The notes beneath the pieces are model-generated. The model had not been told where the DNA came from. It ran no database searches and saw nothing but the letters and a program-made list of their open reading frames with translations. 44,966 nucleotides of DNA, taken from contig NZ_SNZF01000031.1 of NCBI RefSeq assembly GCF_004363725.1, positions 1-44,966 on the forward strand. Reading direction: 5' to 3'. Shown here one piece after another: positions 16,372 to 24,550 of the stretch (the stretch's first letter is position 1; every line of letters begins with the position of its first letter). The DNA is from Aquamicrobium defluvii. GTDB lineage: Bacteria > Pseudomonadota > Alphaproteobacteria > Rhizobiales > Rhizobiaceae. Both the position numbers and the translations under genes were made by a program.

Positions 16372-16388
16372 TTGGCAATATATGCCAA
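16372..16388 (-). promoter_or_regulatory. Operator-like inverted repeat upstream of parD
   Basis: TTGGCA-ATATA-TGCCAA is a perfect 6-bp inverted repeat 22 bases before the parD start. Its AT-rich centre resembles a -10 element on the minus strand, in otherwise GC-rich DNA. This suggests the ParDE module keeps its own autoregulated promoter inside the late operon. Confidence 0.55.
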
Positions 16389-16415
16389 TAGTCCCTGAAT
16401 GTCGACCTCCTGCTG

Positions 16416-17045
16416 TCAGGAGCCGGGCTCCACCCAGTTTGCCACGATCAGCCCCGGCACCGCATCACGCACCCGCTCCGCATCCCGCTCGAGGTCCAGC
16501 CGCTTCGGCAGTCTCACCTGCGGGACCAGCAGGAAGATCGGAACGGTGGTCAGCCCCCGGCCGGTCTTCGACCGTGATGCCACGGCACGGCCCTTCTTGT
16601 TCAGTCGCCCCTCGGCGACCAGCAGGCTCGGACCCATCCGGCGATAGACGAAGCGCAGGCGCAGGCCGGTGCGACGTTCCCATTCACCGGGAGTGATCCG
16701 CCCGCCGCGCAGGGACTTGCCCGCCGCAGGCGTCGGGATCGCCAGCCAGAACCCGTTCTTCGAGCGGATCAGCGGGCCGGTGTCGTGCGCGCCGACGATC
16801 ACCGGCGCCTTCGACCAGACCAGTGCCGCCGCATTGAGGCTGGTCCTGCCTTTCGGGAACTGCTCCGACCGGATGGTGCGGGCAAGCCGTGCTCCGAGAC
16901 CCGCGCCGGTGATCTGCGCGCGCCAGGCGGTCTTGAGGCCGGTCCCGGCGTCGCGCATCGCCGTGGTGACGGCCTTCTCCCCGGCCTTCACCTCTGCTTC
17001 CATCAGGCGGACGATATCGCCGACGATGTTGACGCCGAACCTCAT
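16416..17045 (-). CDS. DUF6441 family phage protein
   Basis: The 209-residue protein (MRFGVNIVGDIVRLMEAEVKAGEKAVTTAMRDAGTGLK start region) resembles the DUF6441 family found in phage head-tail modules; its N-terminal helix and KTAWRAQITGAGLGARLARTI section recall HK97 gp10-type tail completion proteins. A basic middle (GRLNKKGRAVASRSKTGRGL) follows. It overlaps the upstream head-tail gene by four bases and lies between it and ParDE, fitting a neck or tail-completion role. Family name from memory. Confidence 0.7.
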   Translation of the reverse strand: MRFGVNIVGDIVRLMEAEVKAGEKAVTTAMRDAGTGLKTAWRAQITGAGLGARLARTIRSEQFPKGRTSLNAAALVWSKAPVIVGAHDTGPLIRSKNGFWLAIPTPAAGKSLRGGRITPGEWERRTGLRLRFVYRRMGPSLLVAEGRLNKKGRAVASRSKTGRGLTTVPIFLLVPQVRLPKRLDLERDAERVRDAVPGLIVANWVEPGS

Positions 17046-17353
17046 GCGGGCCTCAGGTCCACTGTCCAGACGAGCCGCTCGCGGTCGCGGACGGGTTCAC
17101 CCTGAATGAGGAAGGTATCGCCACCAATCTCGATGCGATCGCCAGGCCGGGGCTCGGCTACTTCCGTCACGCGCAGGTCGACCCGCGTCGTTTCCGACCA
17201 GAGCCGCGCATCACCGAAGTCGGTAATCGTATCGGCCCGTCGGGCGACGATGCGCACCGGAACGGGCACGCCGCCGTCAACGATGTAGACAGCATCCCGA
17301 CCGATGTTCGGATCGGCGAAGAGCGCACTGAGCGCGGCGACGAAAGCACTCAT
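17042..17353 (-). CDS. Head-tail joining/completion protein
   Basis: The 103-residue, beta-rich protein starts MSAFVAALSALFADPNIGRD and includes DLRVTEVAEPRPGDRIEIGGDTFLI, like lambda gpFII/HK97-type stopper proteins that join head and tail. It starts directly at the DUF2190 stop (one-base overlap) and overlaps the DUF6441 gene. The position between capsid and tail genes supports the call; no catalytic motif is expected. Confidence 0.7.
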   Translation of the reverse strand: MSAFVAALSALFADPNIGRDAVYIVDGGVPVPVRIVARRADTITDFGDARLWSETTRVDLRVTEVAEPRPGDRIEIGGDTFLIQGEPVRDRERLVWTVDLRPA

Positions 17354-17688
17354 CAGAAGCTCGCGTTCAGGCGCACCCTGCCGATGGTGTCGCTCGCGCC
17401 GCTCGCCACGGCCTCGACGGCCACACCGATGAGCGTGTTATCGGTCGAAACGGTCGTGGTGCGCTTGTTGGTATCGTCCCAATAGACCTTTGCGCCGACG
17501 GTCCAGGCCTGGCTGCCGACCTTCGTCAGGTCGAAGACGCCGACGAGCACGGTCTCGACGGGCTCGCCACTGGCGGCAGTTCCTGCGGCCACGCCGAAGA
17601 TCGAGCCGACGAGCAGGCCCTCGCCGGAGACGACGGCATAGGGGGCGGTCAGGGTGATGGTGTTGCCGGGCTGGACGTAATTTTTCAT
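17353..17688 (-). CDS. DUF2190 capsid-associated protein
   Basis: The 111-residue protein starts MKNYVQPGNTITLTAPYAVVSGEGLLVGSIFGVA, the distinctive opening of DUF2190. The family sits directly after major capsid genes in many phages and is thought to be a head decoration or stabilising protein with a beta-sandwich fold. It follows the protease-capsid gene by 77 bp; a hairpin (17715-17736) in that gap may lower its expression relative to capsid. Confidence 0.85.
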   Translation of the reverse strand: MKNYVQPGNTITLTAPYAVVSGEGLLVGSIFGVAAGTAASGEPVETVLVGVFDLTKVGSQAWTVGAKVYWDDTNKRTTTVSTDNTLIGVAVEAVASGASDTIGRVRLNASF

Positions 17689-17714
17689 GGAGAGGGTCCT
17701 CGTGGAAAGACGAA

Positions 17715-17736
17715 GGGCGGCCCGTCAGGACCGCCC
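17715..17736 (-). terminator. Hairpin behind the capsid gene, possible attenuator
   Basis: On the minus strand GGGCGGTCC (17736-17728) pairs with GGGCCGCCC (17723-17715) over nine positions including one G-U, around the loop TGAC. A short pyrimidine-rich stretch (TTCGTCTTTCC) follows. It could partially terminate transcription or protect the capsid mRNA 3' end. Confidence 0.45.
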
Positions 17737-17765
17737 GGATGTCAGGGGTCGGGATGGGATGCGCG

Positions 17766-19820
17766 TTACGCGCCCGGGTTCTTGTAGAGGCCACGCCAGT
17801 CGATGGCCTTGGCGCCGAAGTCGAGGCGGCACTTGATCTCGACACCGTCGACATCGAAGCCGTTGCGCGTCTCGATGTAGGCGCCCTGCTGACCCTCGAG
17901 ATAGGCGTATTCGATGGTGTCGATCTGGTTCGGGCTCGCCGCCAGATACCAGGCGGTTTCGCTGGCGGCATCGAGCCGGGGCTCGCTGATCGGTGCCAGC
18001 GTGCGGATCGACTGCGGCACGACGTTCCCGCTCTGGGCGGGCACGAGGTTCTGGGCGACCAGTTGCTCGGCCTTCAGTTCCAGCGCTGCGGGCACGATCA
18101 GGAAGGCGGGGCGGATGTTCAGCACCGTCTTCTTGTCGAGGCCAGTCTGCTTGGCCATCGCCGCGCGAGCTGCACCGACGCTGCCGACATCGAGCGCAGC
18201 ACCAGTGCCCGCGAGGTTCTTGTGGTTGGCGTGGAACAGCGCCGTGCCATCGGCCATCGCCGGGTTCGCGGTGATGATCCCCCAGACGACATCGCTTTCC
18301 AGCTGGGCGATGGAGTTGCCGTACATCGCCGGGATGCGCGTGAAAGCGTCGAGATCGTCGTTGATCAGCGTCTGGCGGGTGATCGCGACCACCCGGCCAT
18401 AGGTCTTGACCTTGTAGCTCTCCTTGCTCTCGCCCAGCGTCCCGCGCTTGAACTCGCCGCTCTCGCCGACTTCCAGCAGTTGCGGCGCTTCACCGAGCTG
18501 CACTCGGTGCATCGCCTTGAAGTCGGTCGCCAGCACCTGACGGCAGAACAGCGTGAAGGTGCGGGGATAGGCCTCGTAGGCCTGGCGCAGGGTCTTGTTG
18601 GTGACGGCCGACAGGATCTCGGGGAAGTCCGAGGTCGAATGCAGCGCCCGCGTCGCGACCTCGTCGCGCGAGAGGCCCCGGGTGTTGACCCCGGCATTGC
18701 CGAGGCTTTCGCGGGCGAGCTCCAGCAGGGTCATGCCGCGGTACTGGCGCGCGGCGTCCTCCAGCTGGAACAGCGTCGGGCTGTAGCGGTGCAGCAGCGC
18801 GTTCGCCACCGCGTCGCGGCGGGTGATGCGCTCGTCCCGGCCGCCGAGCGGGACGGAGACATGGGGGAAAGTGCGGGTCTCGTCGGACTTCGCGGCGACC
18901 TGATCGAGGATCAGGCGGCGGGACTCGTCGACGCTGACGCCGCGCTTGACCAGATCCTCGGCGAAACCGCGCTCGAGGTTCAGCCGCCCGGCCAGATCGT
19001 AGATGGTAGAGACGCGGTCGCGCTCCGCCTCGCGGGCGCGGGTCGCGACAGCCTCGGTGTCGGGCGCTTCCGGTTTCGCTGATGCGGACCCTTGGGTCTG
19101 GGATTTGGGCTGGTTGCGCGTGTCGGCGGCGTGCGCCTGCGTCTCGGCCGCGCCGGTCCTTTCGTCGGTCATGGTGGTCTCCTCGGTCGCTGCCGTCTCG
19201 TTGGTCTGGTCGGCCGGAGCGGCCGGGGTCTTGTCGGTCATCGGGGATGCTCCTTGCTCTGTGAGGGCGTCCCGGCGATGGAGGACGCAATCGTGTTGTT
19301 CGCCCTTGGCGCGGAAGCCCGCGGCGGGATCGGCGCCGACCGGCACGGCCGAGATCTCGAACGGGGTCCAGTCGACCGCCCGCCAAAGCTCGCGCTGGCC
19401 ATCGGGCTTGGAGATGTCGAAGCGGTGGACCTGGTAGCCGATCGAGACGGCCCGGATGTGCCCGGCCTGGATGTCGCGCCAGATCGGCTCGACATCGGCG
19501 CGCTCGCTGATCCGGACCAGCGCAATGCCGCGGCCATTCTCGATCCGGGCGGAACCCGGCACGACCGAGCCGATCACCGCGTCGAGCGTGTCGAGCTCGT
19601 GCACCTTCAGGAACGGCGCGCCCGCGTTCAGCCGTTCTAGCCGCACATGGGCAGGGTCGAGGCTCAGCTCCTCGTCATAGGGATCGCCGAAGAACCTCGC
19701 CCGCCGGACGCGCGCGCCCGCCGACCAGATCACCTCGACCGTGCGTGCGTCGTTGTCGACAGTGTTCGGCGCAAGCTCCGCCGACCGGCGAAGCGCCGGC
19801 AGTTCGATCATCGTGTCCAT
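17766..19820 (-). CDS. Prohead protease-major capsid protein fusion
   Basis: The 684-residue protein joins an S78-type prohead protease (residues 1-175; His74 in FLKVHELDT, Ser126 in RAVSIGYQ, and WTPFEISAVPVGADP) to an HK97-fold major capsid protein (about 300-684). Between them is a Thr/Ala/Gln/Glu-rich linker (190-258), probably a scaffold-like delta domain removed on maturation. Two in-frame ATGs in the linker, Met194 (19241) and Met217 (19172), have strong ribosome sites, so shorter scaffold-capsid products may be made from the same gene. It lies between portal and DUF2190 genes. Confidence 0.88.
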   Translation of the reverse strand: MDTMIELPALRRSAELAPNTVDNDARTVEVIWSAGARVRRARFFGDPYDEELSLDPAHVRLERLNAGAPFLKVHELDTLDAVIGSVVPGSARIENGRGIALVRISERADVEPIWRDIQAGHIRAVSIGYQVHRFDISKPDGQRELWRAVDWTPFEISAVPVGADPAAGFRAKGEQHDCVLHRRDALTEQGASPMTDKTPAAPADQTNETAATEETTMTDERTGAAETQAHAADTRNQPKSQTQGSASAKPEAPDTEAVATRAREAERDRVSTIYDLAGRLNLERGFAEDLVKRGVSVDESRRLILDQVAAKSDETRTFPHVSVPLGGRDERITRRDAVANALLHRYSPTLFQLEDAARQYRGMTLLELARESLGNAGVNTRGLSRDEVATRALHSTSDFPEILSAVTNKTLRQAYEAYPRTFTLFCRQVLATDFKAMHRVQLGEAPQLLEVGESGEFKRGTLGESKESYKVKTYGRVVAITRQTLINDDLDAFTRIPAMYGNSIAQLESDVVWGIITANPAMADGTALFHANHKNLAGTGAALDVGSVGAARAAMAKQTGLDKKTVLNIRPAFLIVPAALELKAEQLVAQNLVPAQSGNVVPQSIRTLAPISEPRLDAASETAWYLAASPNQIDTIEYAYLEGQQGAYIETRNGFDVDGVEIKCRLDFGAKAIDWRGLYKNPGA
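19170..19184 (-). promoter_or_regulatory. Internal ribosome binding site and ATG (Met217) in the capsid fusion gene
   Basis: GAGGAG (19184-19179) is followed after six bases by an in-frame ATG (19172-19170) giving a product starting MTDERTGAAE. It is the second strong internal start in the linker. Confidence 0.5.
19239..19255 (-). promoter_or_regulatory. Internal ribosome binding site and ATG (Met194) in the capsid fusion gene
   Basis: AAGGAG (19255-19250) lies eight bases before an in-frame ATG (19241-19239), giving MTDKTPAAPADQ and onward. This matches or exceeds the quality of most gene starts in the operon. It falls exactly at the protease/linker boundary, so it would make a protease-free capsid precursor of about 491 residues. 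Confidence 0.55.
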
Positions 19821-19824
19821 GAAG

Positions 19825-21345
19825 TCAGTCCTGTTGGGCGGAGTCCGGCTGCCCCGGGTCGGGTTCCGGATTGGTTGCCGGGTCGCTCGCCTGCGCGCTG
19901 CCGGTCTTGGTGACGCGGCGGGGATCGCTATCGAGCACCAGCCCGAGCGCGTCGAGCTTGGCGTTGGTCGCGGCGATCTCGGCCAGCACGGCGTCGGGAT
20001 TGCGGCCCTGCTGTGCGATCACCTCGGCCAGAGTCATGGTGCCCGAGCGGATCGCCAGCAGGTTCGCCATCGCATCCTTCTGCGGATCGACTGCCTCGAA
20101 TTTCGGCGGCGACCATTCGACCGCGACGTCCGGCGTCGGAATCTGTCCCGCGGCCCATGCGGCTTCGGTGAACCAGCGCCAGACGGGGGCGCAGAGCATC
20201 GGGATGAAGAGCTGCCACTGCACCGCGTCGATCATCCTGCGGAACTCGACCAGCCCCGCCCGGATCGAGGAATAGTTCACCTGGGACAGATCCCCGGTCA
20301 GCAGCTCGTAGGGTACCCGGAACCCGGCCGAGATCGTGTGCAGGCTCGCGCGCTTGTATTCGCCATAGCCGCCGGTCGCCGCGGGCTGGTTGAAGCGAAT
20401 GTCCTTGCCGCCACGGGCATAGGCGATCAGCCCCGGCTCGAACTGCTCGACCCGGTTGCCATCGGCATCGACCACGGTGGGCGCGATGCCCTGCTGCGCC
20501 TCGTCATCCCCGAAGACGATGGCGGTGACGCAGGCCTCGGTCTTCTTGCGCACGATCTCGGCCACCTCGTAATCGTCGAGATCACGCAGCGCCCGGATGA
20601 CCGGCGCGCCCCATGGAACGCCGCGCGCCTGCGTGCGCTGCTTCTCGTAGACATGGGCGATATCGGTCGCCGGGACCGGGCGCGATCCGAGCCCACCGTT
20701 CAGCGCACCCCACGCGTTGCCCGGGTGCTCGGCATGGAGCCAGTAGGCCCGTCGCTTGCCGACCGGGTCGAACTCGATCCCCTGCACCAGCCGCCCGGCG
20801 CCGAGGGCGCCGGATTTCGTGGCATCGAGGAAATCCGCCTCGAGCACCTGAAGCTGCAAGGGCACCGGCAGGCCGTCCGAGGATCGCCGCAGGCGACGAC
20901 GCACCAGCACCTCGCCCGCTTCGATCATCTCCCGGCAGATCAGCGTCTGCAGTCCGTAGAAATCGAGCTGGCCATCCGCATCGCAGGCCTCGGCCCATCG
21001 CTCGAAGAGATCGTCGACGCGGCGGTCCAGCGCCTCGTCGCCACTGGCGGCGCGCGGCATGATGCCCGCGCCGACGATATTGTTCACCAGCACCGCAACG
21101 GCCTTGGCCGCATGCGGGTTGTTGCGCACGAGATCGCGCATCCGGTCGCGCAGCAGCGCCCCGGCCATGCCGATCTCGGTATCGGCCGAGGATGCGGGCG
21201 CGCGCCAGCCATCAGTGCGACGCCCGCGCGCAGCGCCGTCATAGCCCCGCGCGAGCGTTTCGAAGGCCTGCCGCGCCAGCACCCGACGAGCAGCAGTTCG
21301 TGGGGCGACCGACGCGATGGCGCGGTCGAACCAGTTCACGGCCAT
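19825..21345 (-). CDS. Phage portal protein, lambda gpB type
   Basis: The 506-residue protein has the lambda-family portal features: VNWFDRAIASVAPRTAARRVLARQ, RDLVRNNPHAAKAVAVLVNNIVGAGI, GLQTLICREMIEAGEVLVRR, and GVPWGAPVIRALRDLDDYEVAEIVRKK. Twelve copies would form the DNA gateway of the head and dock the terminase. ATG at 21345 overlaps the gpW-like stop (TGATG). The C-terminus is Pro/Asp-rich. It is four bases upstream of the protease-capsid gene. Confidence 0.92.
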   Translation of the reverse strand: MAVNWFDRAIASVAPRTAARRVLARQAFETLARGYDGAARGRRTDGWRAPASSADTEIGMAGALLRDRMRDLVRNNPHAAKAVAVLVNNIVGAGIMPRAASGDEALDRRVDDLFERWAEACDADGQLDFYGLQTLICREMIEAGEVLVRRRLRRSSDGLPVPLQLQVLEADFLDATKSGALGAGRLVQGIEFDPVGKRRAYWLHAEHPGNAWGALNGGLGSRPVPATDIAHVYEKQRTQARGVPWGAPVIRALRDLDDYEVAEIVRKKTEACVTAIVFGDDEAQQGIAPTVVDADGNRVEQFEPGLIAYARGGKDIRFNQPAATGGYGEYKRASLHTISAGFRVPYELLTGDLSQVNYSSIRAGLVEFRRMIDAVQWQLFIPMLCAPVWRWFTEAAWAAGQIPTPDVAVEWSPPKFEAVDPQKDAMANLLAIRSGTMTLAEVIAQQGRNPDAVLAEIAATNAKLDALGLVLDSDPRRVTKTGSAQASDPATNPEPDPGQPDSAQQD

Positions 21346-21554
21346 CACCTGTCCCCGCGCGAGAAGCCTGCGAGACCGGCCACCGGCAGCGGCCGGCCGA
21401 CACCCGCGATGGCGCGCTCGATGATCCGGATGCGGGCGAGCAGATCCTCGGCCGAGCCGTAGTCGACGGACTTGCCGTCATAGCTGACCCGGGTGGTGCC
21501 GCTGGCATAGGCCCGGCGCAGTGCCGAGAGCTCGGTTTCCGTCCAGTCGGTCAT
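21345..21554 (-). CDS. gpW-like head-tail joining protein
   Basis: The 69-residue protein (MTDWTETELSALRRAYASGTTRVSYDGKSVDYGSAEDLLARIRII) matches the small gpW family: two helices flanking a beta hairpin with the conserved SYDGKSVDY turn. In lambda gpW follows the large terminase gene, as here, and completes the head before tail joining. It is translationally coupled to the portal gene. Confidence 0.85.
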   Translation of the reverse strand: MTDWTETELSALRRAYASGTTRVSYDGKSVDYGSAEDLLARIRIIERAIAGVGRPLPVAGLAGFSRGDR

Positions 21555-21597
21555 TGCCTGTTTCCCTGTCGGGCCATCGGCCCTCCACGCCTCTTGT

Positions 21598-23604
21598 TCA
21601 AAACCATCCTCCGCGCCGCCCAAGCCAGTCGGAGCGGCGCTTGCCCTGCGGGGCCTGTCCCGGCCGGTTGATCTGCCCGGCGGGATCGGTGTCACCGAAA
21701 GGAGCGGCCCCGAGTTGATCTTCGAGGTCGCGCCATTTCGCCTCAGACCACCGATCCGCGCCCGCGATCCAGGCGGCGGCGCGGGCGTAGACCCGGCAAT
21801 CCAGCGCCTCGTTGCGTTCGCGCAGCTTCTGCCATTCGAGCTTCGCGAAGCCGCGCTTGGTGCGGACGGTCACCAGCTGTTCGGCCACGAGCTGCTTCAG
21901 CCATTCGTTCTCGACCCAATGCGGCAGGTGGATCGTGCCGGGCGGAAAGGCCGCACCCTCGGCCCGTTCCTCGGTCGTCGGTCTCTCCAGCCGCAGGAAG
22001 CGGTAGGTCTCGGCCTTGAAGGTCGAGACGGCCACCGTCCAGAGCCGGGCGCCGCGACGCAGGCGCTTCCCGCCCTCGGTTGCATCCACGAATGTGGGGC
22101 CGGAGACCGGGCTGGAGCGATTGAAGCCTTCGAGCCCCTTGACTGGCGCGACCTGTGCAAAGCCGACTTTGCGCGACCAGGCATAGACGGCCGGGGCTTC
22201 GTAGCCCGTGTCGATGGCGAGCCGCGCGATCCGAAGGTGCGCTCCGTTTTCATGCGGCCACGACCGGTCGAGGAGTGCCGTCAACTGGTCCCAAGCATCA
22301 TGCCGATCCGGCCCGCCCTCGATCACGACGTGATCGACGAGCCAGCTCTCAAGCCCTCGGCCCCAGGCCCAGACATCGACCTCGATGCGGTCCTTCTGGA
22401 CATCCGCGCCCGCCGTCAGGAACAGCCCGCCCGCTGGCACCGTGCCTGGCTGCCACTCCTCGCGGCGATCGTATAGCCGCTGCCAGTCCGGCGCCTCTCC
22501 GGTTTCGATCCATGTCTCGCCGAGGATCGTGTTGCGGAACGCCTTGATCGCCTCGTCGGAGCCTTGCGCCGCCTCCCAGCTGCGCGCAATCCGTGACCAG
22601 CTGAGCCAGCCGACAGGTGAATAGAGCGCCGAGAGGTGGTAGCCAACCGTGGTGGGATCAGCGGCGACAGCGGTCGCCCGCCATTCGCCGCGCTCCAGCA
22701 TCGCCGTCTTGTGGTGCTCCGCGATGGGTTGATCGCAGCTCTCGCAGAGATACTCCGCCGTCTCCGGCTTGCCCTTCTGCCAGCGCAGCCGATCGAACTT
22801 CATCCACTGCATCGCCCGGCAATGCGGGCACGGGACGAAGTAGCGCCGCTGGTCGGACGCCTCGAACTCGCGCTCGATGCGGCTGAGCCCCCGGATCGTC
22901 GGCGTCGAGATCAGGAACACCTTGCGCCGGTGGGCGAAGGTCAGCGACCGTGCCTCAGCCAAGGTCACCGGGTCGCCTTCCTCGTCGGCTGAGGCCGGAT
23001 AGGCGTCGACCTCGTCGAGGAAGATGTAGCGCGCCGGGGTCGAGCGCAGCCCGACCGCCGAGTTCGCGCCCGTCATGATCAGGATGCCGCCCGCGAATTC
23101 CTTGGACAGCATCGTGTTCCCGGCATCGCGGGATCGGGCCGGTTTGACCCGCTCCCGGAGCTCGGGACTTTCGTCGATCAGCGGGTCGATCCGCTGGCGC
23201 GAGTTGCGCTTGGCCAGTTCGACCGTGGGCTGGACCGCCAGCATCGGGCCCGGGGCCTGATGGATGGCGAAGCCGATCCAGTTGTTGCCGGCTTCCGTCG
23301 CGCCGACCTGCGCAGCCTTCATGAACACGACCCGTTGCGCCGCGTCGCCGGGTGACAGCCGGTCCACGATCTCCCGCATGTAGGGCGTTCGCATTGTGCG
23401 GTAGCGCCCCGGTTCGGCCGAAGCGCGGGACGCCAACATCCGGTGCCGGTCCGCCCATTCCGAGACGGTGAGGTCGGGATCCGGTCGGATCCCGTTGCCC
23501 CAGGCGCGCAGGATCTCAGCCGCGCCTTCGAAATCCCTCAGGCCATCTTCATCACCGGAATTCGGGCCGGACCTCGGCGAGTTCGTCGAGGTGGGCGCGT
23601 ACAT
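21598..23604 (-). CDS. Terminase large subunit, lambda gpA type
   Basis: The 668-residue packaging motor has a Walker-A-like KAAQVGATEAG (residues 96-106) and Walker B RYIFLDEVDAYP (196-200 core). A zinc-ribbon insert CPHC...CESC (Cys259, 262, 287, 290) precedes the C-terminal RNase-H-like nuclease (ADVQKDRIEVDVWAWGRG and later DTGY). The gpA type suggests cos-site packaging. Start ATG 23604 has GGAGA six bases upstream and overlaps the small subunit gene by 53 bp. The overlap supports balanced expression of the two subunits. Confidence 0.92.
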   Translation of the reverse strand: MYAPTSTNSPRSGPNSGDEDGLRDFEGAAEILRAWGNGIRPDPDLTVSEWADRHRMLASRASAEPGRYRTMRTPYMREIVDRLSPGDAAQRVVFMKAAQVGATEAGNNWIGFAIHQAPGPMLAVQPTVELAKRNSRQRIDPLIDESPELRERVKPARSRDAGNTMLSKEFAGGILIMTGANSAVGLRSTPARYIFLDEVDAYPASADEEGDPVTLAEARSLTFAHRRKVFLISTPTIRGLSRIEREFEASDQRRYFVPCPHCRAMQWMKFDRLRWQKGKPETAEYLCESCDQPIAEHHKTAMLERGEWRATAVAADPTTVGYHLSALYSPVGWLSWSRIARSWEAAQGSDEAIKAFRNTILGETWIETGEAPDWQRLYDRREEWQPGTVPAGGLFLTAGADVQKDRIEVDVWAWGRGLESWLVDHVVIEGGPDRHDAWDQLTALLDRSWPHENGAHLRIARLAIDTGYEAPAVYAWSRKVGFAQVAPVKGLEGFNRSSPVSGPTFVDATEGGKRLRRGARLWTVAVSTFKAETYRFLRLERPTTEERAEGAAFPPGTIHLPHWVENEWLKQLVAEQLVTVRTKRGFAKLEWQKLRERNEALDCRVYARAAAWIAGADRWSEAKWRDLEDQLGAAPFGDTDPAGQINRPGQAPQGKRRSDWLGRRGGWF

Positions 23605-24112
23605 GTTTCTCCAAGGTCTTCTGCATGGCGGCCGCCTCCACGCCGAGTTCGGCCGCCATCAGCGCCGCCGCGCGAGCCGGCCAGTTCACCCAGGCATCGC
23701 GCTCCTCGCGTGCCAGCCGGAACACGACCGCAACCGCCCGGGCGCGGTCGACGAGTTCTCCCTTGAGCTTCTGAAGCCGGATGCGCCGCTCCTGGGCCTT
23801 CAGCACCTCATTCGCGGTCTTGGCCTGCAGGAAGGTCGTGCCGCTGCCGACGGGCGGCGCGGCAAGCCCTTGTTCCCGCAGAGTGTCGCCAACGGCGGAC
23901 ACGGCTGCGTCGGGTACCGGCTTGAGCTTGGGCGCCGTGGTGCGCCGGGACTTCGACGGGTCCGTCATCGCCGCCCGGCGTGCATCGCTCGCCTCTGCGT
24001 CGATGCTGCCGTCTTCATGGAGGACCAGCCGTCCCGCCGCCTTCGCCTTCTGGATCGCGCCCCGCGAGAGACCGACGCGCGCGGCGTACTGGCGCTCGCT
24101 CAGCCCCTGCAT
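23552..24112 (-). CDS. Terminase small subunit (DNA-recognition, Nu1-like)
   Basis: The 186-residue protein starts MQGLSERQYAARVGLSRGAI, a winged-helix/helix-turn-helix DNA-binding start like lambda Nu1 that would recognise the packaging site. A basic Pro/Lys-rich linker, then a long charged helix (NEVLKAQERRIRLQKLKGELVDRARAV) for oligomerisation follow. It is the first late gene; GGAG lies six to seven bases before ATG 24112. The 114 bp upstream contains several inverted repeats that could include cos or a late promoter. Confidence 0.82.
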   Translation of the reverse strand: MQGLSERQYAARVGLSRGAIQKAKAAGRLVLHEDGSIDAEASDARRAAMTDPSKSRRTTAPKLKPVPDAAVSAVGDTLREQGLAAPPVGSGTTFLQAKTANEVLKAQERRIRLQKLKGELVDRARAVAVVFRLAREERDAWVNWPARAAALMAAELGVEAAAMQKTLEKHVRAHLDELAEVRPEFR

Positions 24113-24226
24113 GGCGTTCTCCGATTATTGTTCAGATTCAGGCGTTTATCGAGTTGATAAGCGGTTCGGACAGAGCGAACGTGGCTTTCAAGACCACGCT
24201 GCAACTCGCCACGAGGAGCCACAGAG
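24113..24226. promoter_or_regulatory. Divergent control region with three inverted repeats (late promoter/cos candidate)
   Basis: This gap separates the leftward terminase genes from a rightward gene and holds three short inverted repeats in a row: TTATC-GAGTT-GATAA (24146-24160), GTTCG-7-CGAAC (24164-24180), CGTGG-9-CCACG (24080 offset; 24180-24198). Such packing next to the terminase small subunit gene suggests regulator sites or terminase binding sites. No consensus promoter is clear. Confidence 0.4.
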
Positions 24227-24451
24227 ATGACCCGACGCGCCACCGACAACTCGAAGGCACTCGACGCCTTCATCGCCGCCAAGCTGGAGATCGACAGCAT
24301 GCTGGAACGCCTCAAGGCGCTCAGCGACGACCACTTCGAAACCAATCCCGATGAGATCAACTGGGGCCATGTCGGCTCCCTGAGCCACTACCGCGACAAG
24401 CTGCGCGAGATCACCGACATGGCGTTCCGCGAGGGCGAGCACGCCGGGTGA
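24227..24451 (+). CDS. Small phage protein of unknown function
   Basis: The 74-residue acidic protein (MTRRATDNSKALDAFIAAKLEIDSMLERLKALSDDHF...) is predicted to be helical. I recognise the type as a recurrent hypothetical in alphaproteobacterial prophages but know no function. ATG 24227 is preceded by a GAGGAG sequence 12 bases upstream and AGAG closer. It is read rightward, away from the terminase genes, with the DUF3489 gene following 99 bp later. Confidence 0.75.
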   Translation: MTRRATDNSKALDAFIAAKLEIDSMLERLKALSDDHFETNPDEINWGHVGSLSHYRDKLREITDMAFREGEHAG

Positions 24452-24550
24452 AATCCTGCACCTGCCCGAACTCCGACCGCGCCGTGCCGCGCGGCTTGAG
24501 GTCGTAGAGGGGCCGCGACCGTCGCGGTCCCGACCATGGAGACGACCCCG

